In this document: positions 18,292 to 26,567 of the stretch, one piece after another | Layout of the letters: each line of letters opens with the position of its first letter | Numbering within the stretch: the first letter of the stretch is position 1 | Assembly: GCF_000026985.1 (NCBI RefSeq) | Contig: NC_017390.1 | Location: forward strand, 3,962,287 to 4,026,286 | DNA: 64,000 nt | Direction of reading: 5' to 3' | DNA from: Erwinia pyrifoliae DSM 12163 | Lineage (GTDB): Bacteria; Pseudomonadota; Gammaproteobacteria; Enterobacterales; Enterobacteriaceae | The notes under the pieces: generated by a model | What the model was told of the DNA's origin: nothing | The model's database searches: none | Seen by the model: only the letters and a program-made list of their open reading frames with translations | Made by a program: the position numbers and the translations under genes

Positions 18292-19257
18292 ATGAAACCT
18301 TCCGTGGTGCTGTATAAATCCTTACCCGAAGATCTGCGTAAACGGCTGGATGAACATTGCGATGTCACCGAAATCAGCGGGTTAACCCCGGAAAATATCG
18401 CCAAACACGCGGAAACGTTCCGCCAGGCAGAAGGCATGCTCGGTTCCGGCGGCAAAGTTGACGCGGAGTTTCTGCGCCAGGCACCGAAGCTGCGCGTCGC
18501 ATCGAGCATTTCCGTCGGCTATGACAATTTTGACGTGGCGGCGTTAAACGATCGCGGCGTGCTGCTGATGCATACGCCCACGGTACTCACCGAAACCGTC
18601 GCCGATACCATGATGGCGCTGGTGCTGAGTAGCGCGCGGCGGGTGGTGGAAATGGCCGAACGCGTTAAATCCGGCGAGTGGCGCGGCAGTATTCCCTCAG
18701 ACTGGTTCGGCATTGACGTGCACCATAAAAAGCTCGGCATCCTCGGCATGGGGCGTATCGGGCTGGCACTGGCGCAGCGCGCTCATCTCGGCTTCGGCAT
18801 GCCCATTCTTTACAACGCCCGCAGGCATCATGAAGAAGCCGAACAGCGTTTTGACGCCCGGTACTGCGACCTCGATACGCTGCTGGCCGAGTCGGATTTC
18901 CTCTGTATCAGCCTGCCGCTAACGGAACAGACTCACCATCTGATTGGTCGCGAGCAGCTGGCGAAAATGAAGCGCAGCGCGGTATTGATCAACGCCGGGC
19001 GCGGCCCGGTGGTCGACGAGCAGGCGCTGATTGCCGCGCTAAAGGATGGCACGCTGCACGCGGCGGGGCTGGATGTGTTTGAGCAGGAGCCGCTGCCGGT
19101 CAGTTCGGAGCTGCTGGCGCTGCGCAATGTGGTGGCGCTGCCGCATATTGGTTCCGCCACCCATGAAACGCGCTACGGTATGGCGAAAGATGCGGTCGAT
19201 AACCTGATTGCCGCACTGAACGGCAGGGTTGAGAAGAACTGCGTTAATCCCCGTTAA
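18292..19257 (+). CDS. ghrB: 2-ketogluconate/glyoxylate reductase
   Basis: This 321-residue NAD(P)H-dependent D-2-hydroxyacid dehydrogenase is strongly similar to E. coli GhrB along its whole length. The dinucleotide-binding motif is [17 protein letters not shown] near residue 148. Catalytic residues are Arg in [11 protein letters not shown], Glu in [10 protein letters not shown] and His in [11 protein letters not shown]. In the kgu pathway the equivalent enzyme (KguD) reduces 2-keto-6-phosphogluconate to 6-phosphogluconate. It closes the operon; AGGGAG lies upstream of the ATG and a two-way terminator downstream. Confidence 0.93.
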   Translation: MKPSVVLYKSLPEDLRKRLDEHCDVTEISGLTPENIAKHAETFRQAEGMLGSGGKVDAEFLRQAPKLRVASSISVGYDNFDVAALNDRGVLLMHTPTVLTETVADTMMALVLSSARRVVEMAERVKSGEWRGSIPSDWFGIDVHHKKLGILGMGRIGLALAQRAHLGFGMPILYNARRHHEEAEQRFDARYCDLDTLLAESDFLCISLPLTEQTHHLIGREQLAKMKRSAVLINAGRGPVVDEQALIAALKDGTLHAAGLDVFEQEPLPVSSELLALRNVVALPHIGSATHETRYGMAKDAVDNLIAALNGRVEKNCVNPR

Positions 19258-19314
19258 CGGCGAGCCGGGCGGGGTTATTTGCGCCTGACCTGCACCACTC
19301 ACTGCTCACAGCTC

Positions 19315-19340
19315 AAAAAGGTCGCCATCGCGACCTTTTT
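19315..19340. terminator. Bidirectional terminator between the kgu operon and the 141-residue orphan
   Basis: GGTCGC and GCGACC form a stem with loop CATC, flanked by five A on the left and five T on the right. It can serve ghrB on the plus strand and the gene at 19482 on the minus strand. Confidence 0.85.
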
Positions 19341-19481
19341 GCTTTTATCGCCCCGAACGGGCGGAGAGGAGAGCGCTGGATGCCCCTACCCTTTACCAGC
19401 AAGGCAAATGACTCAAAGGGTAAAAGGGGCATCAGGCCGCCACTATCTTATCAATACGAATATGGATATTGAGGAAATTGG

Positions 19482-19907
19482 CTAAGGTTTCTTCGTCGCG
19501 GGGGGGATATTGGAAACTATTGTTCTTCCTATACGAAGGCCTTTGGCTCCAGATATAGTTACATTACCTTTTGCGTCGATTTTCACACTTTCTTCTTTTT
19601 TCGCCGCTTCTTTAAAATTTGCGTAAGTACGCCCACTGGTACTTTCGGCGGGATATTTAGTACTACCGGAGGCCGTATTTTTGCTGGCAGAGACTGAACC
19701 AAAGCAAGCCCGATTTCCGAATGTTACTTTATTTGAGTACGATATCCTGCTATTAGGATTTTTTTGCACTGGCGTGTTTTTCGCTCCTGTTAACAACTCA
19801 GTTACGTTTTTTTCGCCAGTCTGGCGGTCTTGAGCTTTATCGGCCTGGCTCACGGATAATGCTCTGCTTACCGATAAATCCTGGGTTGTTTTTCCTATGC
19901 CACTCAT
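19482..19907 (-). CDS. Unrecognised Ser/Lys-rich 141-residue protein
   Basis: I do not recognise this protein. It is polar, rich in Ser, Thr, Lys and Asn, basic, and has no membrane segment or signal peptide. The start (MSGIGKTTQDLSVSRALSVS) and low-complexity polar N-terminal half resemble type III secreted proteins. The C-terminal third (KIDAKGNVTISGAKGLRIG) could be a small beta-rich repeat. Translation initiation looks strong: AGGAGG lies six bases before the ATG. The gene is more AT-rich than its neighbours and sits between the kgu operon and a metabolic gene, as horizontally acquired cargo often does. I found no HrpL-type promoter in the 170 bases upstream, so an effector role is only a suggestion. 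Confidence 0.7.
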   Translation of the reverse strand: MSGIGKTTQDLSVSRALSVSQADKAQDRQTGEKNVTELLTGAKNTPVQKNPNSRISYSNKVTFGNRACFGSVSASKNTASGSTKYPAESTSGRTYANFKEAAKKEESVKIDAKGNVTISGAKGLRIGRTIVSNIPPATKKP

Positions 19908-20077
19908 GTTTTACCTCCTGTAAATACAGATGAAAGAAAACCACTTTCAATCTACCGCAGGCTTTGTATACCTGACATACACCACACGGGTTAAGGCCAG
20001 GCATCGGCAACCGGCATCCTTCCATCGCCAGCCTGGTAGGGCGAGCGCCCAATGGGCGCCCAGGTTTACGCGTGTGG

Positions 20078-21286
20078 CTACTCCTTAGCTATCGGTGTTT
20101 CATTCACCGTCACGGCTTCGTTGCCCTGAATCTGACGCACGCGCTCTTCGACCTTTTGCACCGCGCCAGCGTCTTTCAGCAACGTGTAGGTCAGTGTGAA
20201 CCCGGTGCTTTGCCCCGGCTGCAGCTGCTTCACCCGCCCCTGCTGTTTTTCAATCGTCACCGGATAAGCGTAGTTAGTACCAGGCTCAATACCGGTAACA
20301 TAGCCCTGCTTGAGCGTATCGGTGTTTTTCCACATGGTCAGCAGCGGCAGCTGGCGAGTATCAAATTCGATGGATGCGCCTTTATCCCCCTTGCTGTTAA
20401 TCACTGCCGCCACGGTTTTGCCGCTGCCGTCCGCTTTCGGCGTCAGGTTAAATACCATTTCATCGAAGTCTTTGGTCGGCGCGCCATAGCTGTCCCAGCC
20501 TTTTAGCCCTTTTTTCGCATAGTCATTAAACGGTGAAACCGACTTCAGAGGGGCAATAAAGCGCGCACCCTTTTCGAGGATCGGCGTACCAAAATTGCTG
20601 TGATAGATAATCTGATAATCGTGGGGATAATCGGCCTGATTGGTTAACACGTCATGTACGGTGAATGAATCAGAACCCGGCACATAGCGCAGCTCGGTCC
20701 AGGTTTCGAGTTTGGCCTTTTTGAAAGTGACTTCTTTGAGCAGCCCACGAATGCGGATCTCATGCGGGGCGCGATCGTCCACCGCTACTTCCACCTTTGA
20801 AGCCGGGGTGTTTCCCGCCTTGCCATGCAAGGTATAGAGCACCCCGTCTTTACTGACCGGGTGGCCGGTCCACTCAAAGCCGCAACGTACCATCATTTCG
20901 TTGAAACCTTCCAGCCAGCCTAACCCATTGCGGCTTTCCAGATTCATATATGCCGGATTGACCACTTCCTGAACAGGAGAGTCCCAGCCGAGGCGAACGC
21001 CGTGACCGTTAACATGCAGCAGATCCATGCCACGGCTGGGGCTTAGCGCGATAGTCAAACCGTTTTGACTGCTTAAGGTAAGCACTTTGCTCCCCTCCTG
21101 CTTACCACCGTGCAGGACCTTTTGTTGAATGCTGAAGCGCTCCCCCGGCAGTTTCAGCTGCTGGCTGTCTACCTGCCAGTTTCCCTTTTCGACACCGCTT
21201 TCTGCATCGGTCAGCAGCCAGCTTTGTGCTGCCGCCTGACCGCTGATCATCGCCATCACTGCCCCTGCCATAACGCTTTTTTTCAT
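20078..21286 (-). CDS. Periplasmic DUF4432 (aldose-1-epimerase-like) protein
   Basis: This 402-residue protein has a clear Sec signal peptide (MKKSVMAGAVMAMISGQAAA, cleavage after AAA near residue 20). The rest is a galactose-mutarotase-type beta-sandwich of the DUF4432 family. Typical segments are LSPSRGMDLLHVNG, MVRCGFEWTGHP, DYQIIYHSNFGTPIL and YVTGIEPGTNY. Members are presumed to act on carbohydrates, but no reaction is established. It stands alone, convergent with nothing obvious, and ends in a Gln/Glu-rich tail. Confidence 0.82.
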   Translation of the reverse strand: MKKSVMAGAVMAMISGQAAAQSWLLTDAESGVEKGNWQVDSQQLKLPGERFSIQQKVLHGGKQEGSKVLTLSSQNGLTIALSPSRGMDLLHVNGHGVRLGWDSPVQEVVNPAYMNLESRNGLGWLEGFNEMMVRCGFEWTGHPVSKDGVLYTLHGKAGNTPASKVEVAVDDRAPHEIRIRGLLKEVTFKKAKLETWTELRYVPGSDSFTVHDVLTNQADYPHDYQIIYHSNFGTPILEKGARFIAPLKSVSPFNDYAKKGLKGWDSYGAPTKDFDEMVFNLTPKADGSGKTVAAVINSKGDKGASIEFDTRQLPLLTMWKNTDTLKQGYVTGIEPGTNYAYPVTIEKQQGRVKQLQPGQSTGFTLTYTLLKDAGAVQKVEERVRQIQGNEAVTVNETPIAKE

Positions 21287-21609
21287 CTTTTTTATGCCTT
21301 TAGCTGAATTGATTTAGCTTTAACCGGGCTAAGACTACAAACGGCAGCAGGATAAAAATGTGACAGCCATCACCGCCTGATTGATTGCTGTTATTCACTT
21401 AATAAAATGCGTACTGCATCACTCATTGATAAGCCGAATGATTTACTTGCATGAATAATGTGTAATGGTTAATGGTTTTTTTCGGGGGCATAAAATCGAT
21501 TCAGCCAGTAACGCCTCCCGTGAGCCGAGCCGCCGCACCGGATATTGCATCACACCGATACTGACGTTAAGGTGATGCCCTGGTGTAGATAACAAGTGAT
21601 TAACAGGGT
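21287..21609. other. Divergent promoter region, DUF4432 gene and avtA
   Basis: This gap of 323 bases separates two divergent genes. It is AT-rich near its centre. I cannot place promoters or operators with confidence. Confidence 0.4.
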
Positions 21610-22860
21610 ATGAGCTTTTCAGCATTTGGTGAAAAATTTTCGCGGCATTCAGGTATTACACGCCTGATGGAAGATATGGGTGAAGGGCTACGCACCCCCG
21701 GGGCAGTGATGCTGGGCGGCGGCAATCCTGCGCAAATCCCGGAGATGAACGACTATTTCCAGCAGTTGCTGCAGCAGATGCACGAAGAGGGAAAGCTGAC
21801 GGAAGCGCTGTGCAACTACGATGGCCCACGCGGTAAAAGCGCCTTGCTGGATTCGCTTTCCCGGCTGCTACGCGAGCAGTTCGGCTGGCAGATTGCGCCG
21901 GAAAACATCGCACTCACCAACGGCAGTCAGAGTGCCTTCTTCTATCTGTTTAACCTGTACGCCGGCCGCCGCCATGATGGCAGCAAGAAACGCGTGCTGT
22001 TTCCGCTGGCCCCGGAATACCTCGGCTACGCCGACGCAGGGCTGGATGAAGACCTGTTTGTCTCAACGCGCCCTAATATCGAAATGCTGCCGGAAGGGCA
22101 GTTTAAATACCACGTCGACTTTGAACATCTGCATATTAGTGAGGATACCGGGCTGATCTGCGTTTCGCGCCCGACCAACCCAACCGGCAACGTGATCACC
22201 GATGAAGAACTTCTGAAGCTGGACGCGCTGGCCCAGCAGCACAATATTCCGTTGCTGATTGATAACGCCTACGGCGTGCCGTTTCCCGGCATTATCTTCA
22301 GCGACGTACGCCCGCTGTGGAACCCGAACATTATCCTGTGTATGAGCCTGTCAAAACTTGGGCTGCCCGGATCGCGCTGCGGCATAATTATTGCCGATGA
22401 AAAAGTCATCTCCGCAGTCGGTAATATGAACGGCATTATCAGCCTGGCACCCGGCAGTATTGGCCCGGCTATTGCTAATGAAATGATCCAGCGCGGTGAC
22501 CTGCTGCGGCTGTCAGAGCAGGTGATTAAACCGTTCTATCAGCGGCGCGTTAACCAGACGATTGCCGTTATTCGCCGCTATTTAACGCCAGATCGCTGCC
22601 TGATCCATAAACCTGAAGGAGCGATATTCCTCTGGCTGTGGTTCAGAGACCTGCCGATAACCACCGAAGTGCTGTACCAGCGCCTGAAACAGCGCGGCGT
22701 ATTAATGGTGCCAGGGCAGTTCTTTTTCCCGGGGCTGGAGCAGGATTGGCCACACACGCACCAGTGTATGCGCATGAACTATGTGCCGGACAGTGAAAAA
22801 ATTGAGCGCGGCATTGCCATTCTGGCAGAAGAGATTGAGCGGGCGCACCGCGAAGGGTAA
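21610..22860 (+). CDS. avtA: Valine-pyruvate aminotransferase
   Basis: AvtA transfers amino groups between valine and pyruvate, giving alanine and 2-ketoisovalerate. The 416-residue sequence matches E. coli AvtA throughout. Landmarks are GAVMLGGGNPAQIPEMNDYF, LTNGSQSAFFYLFNL (cofactor phosphate site), SRPTNPTGNVITDEE, the PLP lysine in MSLSKLGLPGSRCG near residue 255, and the C-terminal MRMNYVPDSEKIERG. It is a fold-type I aminotransferase of normal length. ACAGGG lies six bases before the ATG. Confidence 0.96.
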   Translation: MSFSAFGEKFSRHSGITRLMEDMGEGLRTPGAVMLGGGNPAQIPEMNDYFQQLLQQMHEEGKLTEALCNYDGPRGKSALLDSLSRLLREQFGWQIAPENIALTNGSQSAFFYLFNLYAGRRHDGSKKRVLFPLAPEYLGYADAGLDEDLFVSTRPNIEMLPEGQFKYHVDFEHLHISEDTGLICVSRPTNPTGNVITDEELLKLDALAQQHNIPLLIDNAYGVPFPGIIFSDVRPLWNPNIILCMSLSKLGLPGSRCGIIIADEKVISAVGNMNGIISLAPGSIGPAIANEMIQRGDLLRLSEQVIKPFYQRRVNQTIAVIRRYLTPDRCLIHKPEGAIFLWLWFRDLPITTEVLYQRLKQRGVLMVPGQFFFPGLEQDWPHTHQCMRMNYVPDSEKIERGIAILAEEIERAHREG

Positions 22861-23111
22861 TACCGGGGTCATCTGTGGAATTGTCCACGGGTACAGGGGT
22901 GCGACGCAAAAGCGGTTCCCCGGCTCTCCGCATCTGGGGAACAACAACAGAGATAACAGCTGAAAATTCTGTATAAAGCTTGACCGTTGTCAGTCCTTAA
23001 ATCAATTGATCATGATTTTTCTATGGGTTAGATTAGTAATATGGAACAGCAACGTTAATATCTAAAATAAAAAGGTTGATGATATAACTTATAACGAATA
23101 TTGCAAGGCAG

Positions 23112-23795
23112 ATGAAATGGGCTTCTCAAAATTCACTTTATTCGGGGAAAGTGATATACAAAATATTACCTGACAACCTTAGGTTTGCCACAGGCGATTA
23201 TTATTTGTGGGCCTATAAGACAGCGTACTTAATCTATCACAGAGGTTTAATCAATAATATTGCGAGAGAGGAAAGAGTTCCGGTTATACTTTTAGCTGGC
23301 GTGGCGGTTTCTGAAGTTGGTGGTGCTCCAGACAGGTTAAAAGCCATGGGGGTATTGCAATTCCGTCAGCTTATAGTAGACAGTCTGAATGGGGATAATT
23401 CGGCATCAAATGCGACTTCAGTAGGGCTGATTGCAATGCAAATAAGAGTTGCGGCCGAAACGACAGGACTGGATCCTAAAAAATTAACCATGCGGCAACA
23501 GGACAGGTTAGCCACATGCCTGCTTTCTGATTCCTTCAATATTAGAGCCGTAGCTCAGCACCTCAGAAAACTCATTTTATTCGATAACTCTGCCTTACAA
23601 GACACGGTTTACTTAACTGATGAACAAATTATACTGGCGGGGTCTCGCTATAATCGCGGTACTGAAAGGAAGAAAGCTGACTTCATGCGTTCAATATCAG
23701 CTCCGTTAGGAGACCCCATAAGAGAATATAGTTCATATGGTCGCCGTATTATTGAGAAAAAAGAAACAATAGCCAGAATAATGAGAGGATGCTAA
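23112..23795 (+). CDS. Lysozyme/transglycosylase-like protein, candidate antibacterial effector (start may be frameshifted)
   Basis: The 227-residue product has the scattered motifs of a lysozyme-like fold. AGVAVSEVGG (candidate catalytic Glu near residue 70) is followed by SVGLIAMQI, FNIRAVAQHLRKL and SRYNRG, matching the E, GL-Q, N-A-HL and YN-G pattern of SLT transglycosylases. It has no signal peptide, as in injected peptidoglycan hydrolases. A DUF2645 membrane protein follows directly, as an immunity protein would. The ATG at 23112 has only three bases after AAGG. A better placed ATG at 23117, in another frame, encodes MGFSKFTLFGESDIQ before a stop. A single-base indel near 23155 may therefore have split the true N-terminus. 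The gene is AT-rich compared with flanking core genes. Identification is from motif pattern only. Confidence 0.62.
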   Translation: MKWASQNSLYSGKVIYKILPDNLRFATGDYYLWAYKTAYLIYHRGLINNIAREERVPVILLAGVAVSEVGGAPDRLKAMGVLQFRQLIVDSLNGDNSASNATSVGLIAMQIRVAAETTGLDPKKLTMRQQDRLATCLLSDSFNIRAVAQHLRKLILFDNSALQDTVYLTDEQIILAGSRYNRGTERKKADFMRSISAPLGDPIREYSSYGRRIIEKKETIARIMRGC

Positions 23796-24380
23796 ATGGG
23801 AAAGGTGGCGATATATTTTTATTATATCATGTTATTCCCCGTTATTTATCTTCTCTCTTCCTTTAAAGAAGAGAGTCTGATTGATGGGGTTGAAATTAAA
23901 AACGCATGCATGGCCCACAGGGCATTTGTTGTTGATGATATAAGAGATTTTACAGTTACGTTGGCGATAATATTGTTAGCGCCCTGTTTTTATTTTTTGC
24001 AGAAAACGAAATTTAAATCAACCTACGCTATTTTTTTGACCTTAGCAGTGATTTTTTACTCGGCGTGGCGGTTTTTTTGTCAGGATCTATCTATGTTAGA
24101 GGTGAGTCCGACTCATTCTGGGTCGCCGGATGGCGACCCGCATGGAGGGTTTATTTCACAATGTCGATACGGCGTGGCTGGTTGGCTTCAGGCACCACAC
24201 GCTCCAGATCGATATACAACAAACCATTCTCCAGCCGCGCATTACGCACATGAACATGTTCAGCCAGCTGGAATTTGCGCTCGAAGTTGCGCTCGGCGAT
24301 ACCCTGATACAGCCATGTCCGCTCCTGCTGTTCGTCAGGATGCGAACCCCGCACGCTCAGAAGATTGTCGTGGGAGGTGA
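23796..24380 (+). CDS. DUF2645 (YjeO-like) membrane protein with lost stop codon; candidate immunity protein
   Basis: The first 95 residues form a small membrane protein with three hydrophobic segments and the family-like end SAWRFFCQD. YjeO-type (DUF2645) proteins are about 100 residues long. Here the frame continues for about 100 unrelated residues, across a hairpin at 24120 and into the antisense strand of ibpA. The native stop thus appears lost, probably by a recombination that brought ibpA close. It begins one base after the stop of the lysozyme-like gene, so the two are one unit. An inner-membrane protein beside a peptidoglycan hydrolase suggests an immunity role. Whether the run-on protein still works is unknown. 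Confidence 0.6.
   Translation: MGKVAIYFYYIMLFPVIYLLSSFKEESLIDGVEIKNACMAHRAFVVDDIRDFTVTLAIILLAPCFYFLQKTKFKSTYAIFLTLAVIFYSAWRFFCQDLSMLEVSPTHSGSPDGDPHGGFISQCRYGVAGWLQAPHAPDRYTTNHSPAAHYAHEHVQPAGICARSCARRYPDTAMSAPAVRQDANPARSEDCRGR
24120..24139 (-). terminator. Hairpin downstream of ibpA
   Basis: GGGTCGCC and GGCGACCC pair across a four-base loop, 12 bases past the ibpA stop. No T-run follows on the minus strand, so it may protect the 3' end or terminate weakly. Confidence 0.5.
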
Positions 24381-24570
24381 TCTCCAGTTCGCTTTCAGCG
24401 AAGCCTGCCACGGCAATCGTAATACGGTAGTGATTCTCGGCCACCAGCTCAACGTTATAGGGAGGATAACCCCCGTTGTTTCCCTGATTCTGACTGGTTT
24501 CCAGCAGGTTGATCAGGCGGTCAAAACCAATAGATGAACGATAAAGCGGGGCAAGATCGAAGTTACGCAT
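24151..24570 (-). CDS. ibpA: Small heat-shock protein IbpA
   Basis: IbpA is an ATP-independent chaperone that coats aggregating proteins for later refolding by DnaK and ClpB. The 139-residue protein has the alpha-crystallin domain with [45 protein letters not shown] and [14 protein letters not shown]. The start [19 protein letters not shown] matches E. coli IbpA and has AGGAG in front. No ibpB gene follows, unlike in E. coli. A sigma-32 promoter and an RNA-thermometer-like leader precede it. Confidence 0.96.
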   Translation of the reverse strand: MRNFDLAPLYRSSIGFDRLINLLETSQNQGNNGGYPPYNVELVAENHYRITIAVAGFAESELEITSHDNLLSVRGSHPDEQQERTWLYQGIAERNFERKFQLAEHVHVRNARLENGLLYIDLERVVPEANQPRRIDIVK

Positions 24571-24613
24571 TTTCAGCTCCTGATATTCAGCAAGTTGTTG
24601 ATAATCATCAACC
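24571..24613 (-). promoter_or_regulatory. ROSE-like RNA thermometer in the ibpA leader
   Basis: In the leader, TTGCT (minus strand, 24589-24593) faces the Shine-Dalgarno AGGAG (24577-24581) across a short loop. This is the UYGCU/SD pairing typical of ROSE-type heat sensors, as known for E. coli ibpA. A second small hairpin (GTTGAT/ATCAAC) lies just upstream. The structure was judged by eye. Confidence 0.6.
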
Positions 24614-24685
24614 CTCCATAATGGACGGGTCGCCGCTACAGAAAGCACTGCCCTGTCGGCACGGTTTTTTCTAAGCGTAGTTTTA

Positions 24686-24713
24686 AAATGGTGATGCCTG
24701 CCACGCTTTCAAG
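24686..24713 (-). promoter_or_regulatory. Sigma-32 promoter of ibpA
   Basis: On the minus strand CTTGAAA (24707-24713) is followed after 13 bases by CACCATTT (24686-24693). This is close to the heat-shock consensus CTTGAAA and CCCCATNT. It lies about 120 bases upstream of the ibpA start, leaving room for the thermometer leader. Confidence 0.75.
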
Positions 24714-24879
24714 GGCGTAAGTGCTGTTTTTTTTTAACCTGAGAGCAGCGAATGTCTTACACTCAAGGATAGGCTAACCAGTATTGCGTACCAGCCGCCA
24801 CAGAGTTGAGAAGAATGAGTTCTGCAGGACGCGGACAACCATTTTCGGCCAGGCTTGTGATGACCCAAGGGATGATAAG

Positions 24880-25242
24880 ATGAAAGCATTTAAGCGTTGC
24901 CATATTGTCGGCGTTGTTGCCTGCTTGTCTCTGGCCAGTACCAGCGGCTGCTCAAGTATGATGACGCACTCCGGCCCAAATATGGGTTACTACCCCGGCA
25001 CACGAGCCAGTGCAGCGGTTCTGACCGACGAAAGCAGCAGCTGGATAATACGACCGATGGCGGCGATCGATCTGCCTTTCTCCGCCATACTCGATACGCT
25101 GCTGTTGCCGGTGGACTACATTACCTCTGGCGATCACGACTCGCCCGGCGAGCGCGTGCGCCGCAGCGAGCAGGCTAACTGCACTAATGCGGTGATGTCG
25201 CAAACGGTTGCCCCCGCTGCCGCTAATCGACCAGCACGGTAA
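24880..25242 (+). CDS. yidQ: YidQ/YceK-family lipoprotein
   Basis: This 120-residue protein has a lipoprotein signal with the lipobox just before Cys24 (STSGC). The family core GYYPGTRASAAVL and IDLPFSAILDTLLLPVDYI is intact. E. coli YidQ sits in the same place beside ibpA and yidR. Its function is not known. I choose the ATG at 24880 because it opens the signal peptide and has AAGGGA upstream; the longer frame adds an unlikely N-terminus. Its last 20 bases overlap the 3' end of yidR on the other strand. Confidence 0.88.
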   Translation: MKAFKRCHIVGVVACLSLASTSGCSSMMTHSGPNMGYYPGTRASAAVLTDESSSWIIRPMAAIDLPFSAILDTLLLPVDYITSGDHDSPGERVRRSEQANCTNAVMSQTVAPAAANRPAR

Positions 25243-26491
25243 ATATCTGACGGTAACCCACGCAGTCGCGCAAAAATGCCACCCGTCTTCCATCTGGAGA
25301 AAACACCACTGCATCCGCTACCGGTGGCAGCTCGCTACGCTCGCCGATCCCGCGCAGCGCGCCGCTGGCGACATCGCAGAGGGTAATGCGATTATCACAA
25401 ACAAATGCCAGCCGGCGGCCATCAGGATGCCAGCTAAACGCCGACTGAATATCGCTGTCGCAACGCGTTACCTGACGGGGCGAGCCTCCCTGCGGTGAAA
25501 CCGTCCATAGCTGCACTATCCCCGCGTCATCCTTCATCAGAAAGGCAATGGCGCTGCCGTCCGGCGAACTGCGCAACCAGTGGCGCGGCGAGGTCGCCAG
25601 ACCCGGGTAAGCTCTTTGAGCCGTATAAGTCAGGCGCTTCTGTTTTACTCCGGCGGGCGGCGCGGGCAACGTTGTCGCTGTCCCTTGCAAAGGCGCTTCA
25701 CCGGCCACCGCATAATCAGCGTTTCTCTCCGGTAGATCGACGATAAACACCTCCGCGACTTTCTCGCCGCTGGCGGAAAGCGTGTCGCCGATAAACGCCA
25801 GCGCCCAGCGTTGGCGGCTGCCATCGGTGCGCAGATAGCCCTGGTTGCCTACCCAGCCCTCTTCGTAAGCGCGATTAATCTCGTCGCTGCCAGGCTGCGG
25901 CGCAGCCGTGGTGCGGCTGACCAGCACGCAATAATGGCTGCCATCGTATTCTCGCGGATGCCTTTTCGGCGGGCAGACCGCATGCAGCGGTAGCGCGATC
26001 CCCACGTTACGCAGATCCTGTCTCACATCCCACTCATGCATCACATGATCGTTATAGGTGAAGCTCAGGCGCGATCCGTCCGGGCTGAAGACATGCACAT
26101 GAGAACCACCGCGCAGCGCACCGGCGCTAAATGGCGGAGTAATATCACAGGCGTCAAGATTCTCTGCCCGGCCCTGTTGCACGATCACGCCACGGCGATG
26201 GTGAAAGTCATAGCGCCAGTGGCTGTCCGGGTACTCCGGACCGTGAATAAACACGTAGCGCGGGGGCATATCGGGACTGACGGTGACCACACCAACATGG
26301 GCACCGTCGCGCGCCTGATACAGCACCTCGGTGTTGCCACTGTCGATATCAACCCGCTCAATGGTCAGCCCGGTAAAAGAGGCACCGTCAGGGCGCACGT
26401 CGTAAACCAGCCACTGACCGTCGGCGGTCCAGACGTTAATATTGGTAAGCTGATGATTGCGCGGCGCAAAAGTAAGCTGCTTTTCTTTCAT
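25223..26491 (-). CDS. yidR: YidR, DUF3748 beta-propeller protein
   Basis: This 422-residue protein is built of TolB-like propeller repeats, for example SPDGSRLSFTYNDH, SPDGSAIAFLMKDD, HPDGRRLAFVCDN and SPDGRRVAFLRD. It follows E. coli YidR closely from KEKQLTFAPRNHQLTN onward. There is no signal peptide, so it is probably cytoplasmic. Its function is unknown; the fold resembles oligogalacturonate lyase and TolB. The start is ATG 26491, with AAGGG eight bases upstream. It lies 76 bases downstream of yidA on the same strand. Confidence 0.9.
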   Translation of the reverse strand: MKEKQLTFAPRNHQLTNINVWTADGQWLVYDVRPDGASFTGLTIERVDIDSGNTEVLYQARDGAHVGVVTVSPDMPPRYVFIHGPEYPDSHWRYDFHHRRGVIVQQGRAENLDACDITPPFSAGALRGGSHVHVFSPDGSRLSFTYNDHVMHEWDVRQDLRNVGIALPLHAVCPPKRHPREYDGSHYCVLVSRTTAAPQPGSDEINRAYEEGWVGNQGYLRTDGSRQRWALAFIGDTLSASGEKVAEVFIVDLPERNADYAVAGEAPLQGTATTLPAPPAGVKQKRLTYTAQRAYPGLATSPRHWLRSSPDGSAIAFLMKDDAGIVQLWTVSPQGGSPRQVTRCDSDIQSAFSWHPDGRRLAFVCDNRITLCDVASGALRGIGERSELPPVADAVVFSPDGRRVAFLRDCVGYRQIFTVLVD

Positions 26492-26567
26492 CGGAAACAC
26501 CCTTAGCACAGTTTTGCTAAGGGTAGTCCATTCATGACAATGATGGTATCGGCTAACGATCGGCCGG

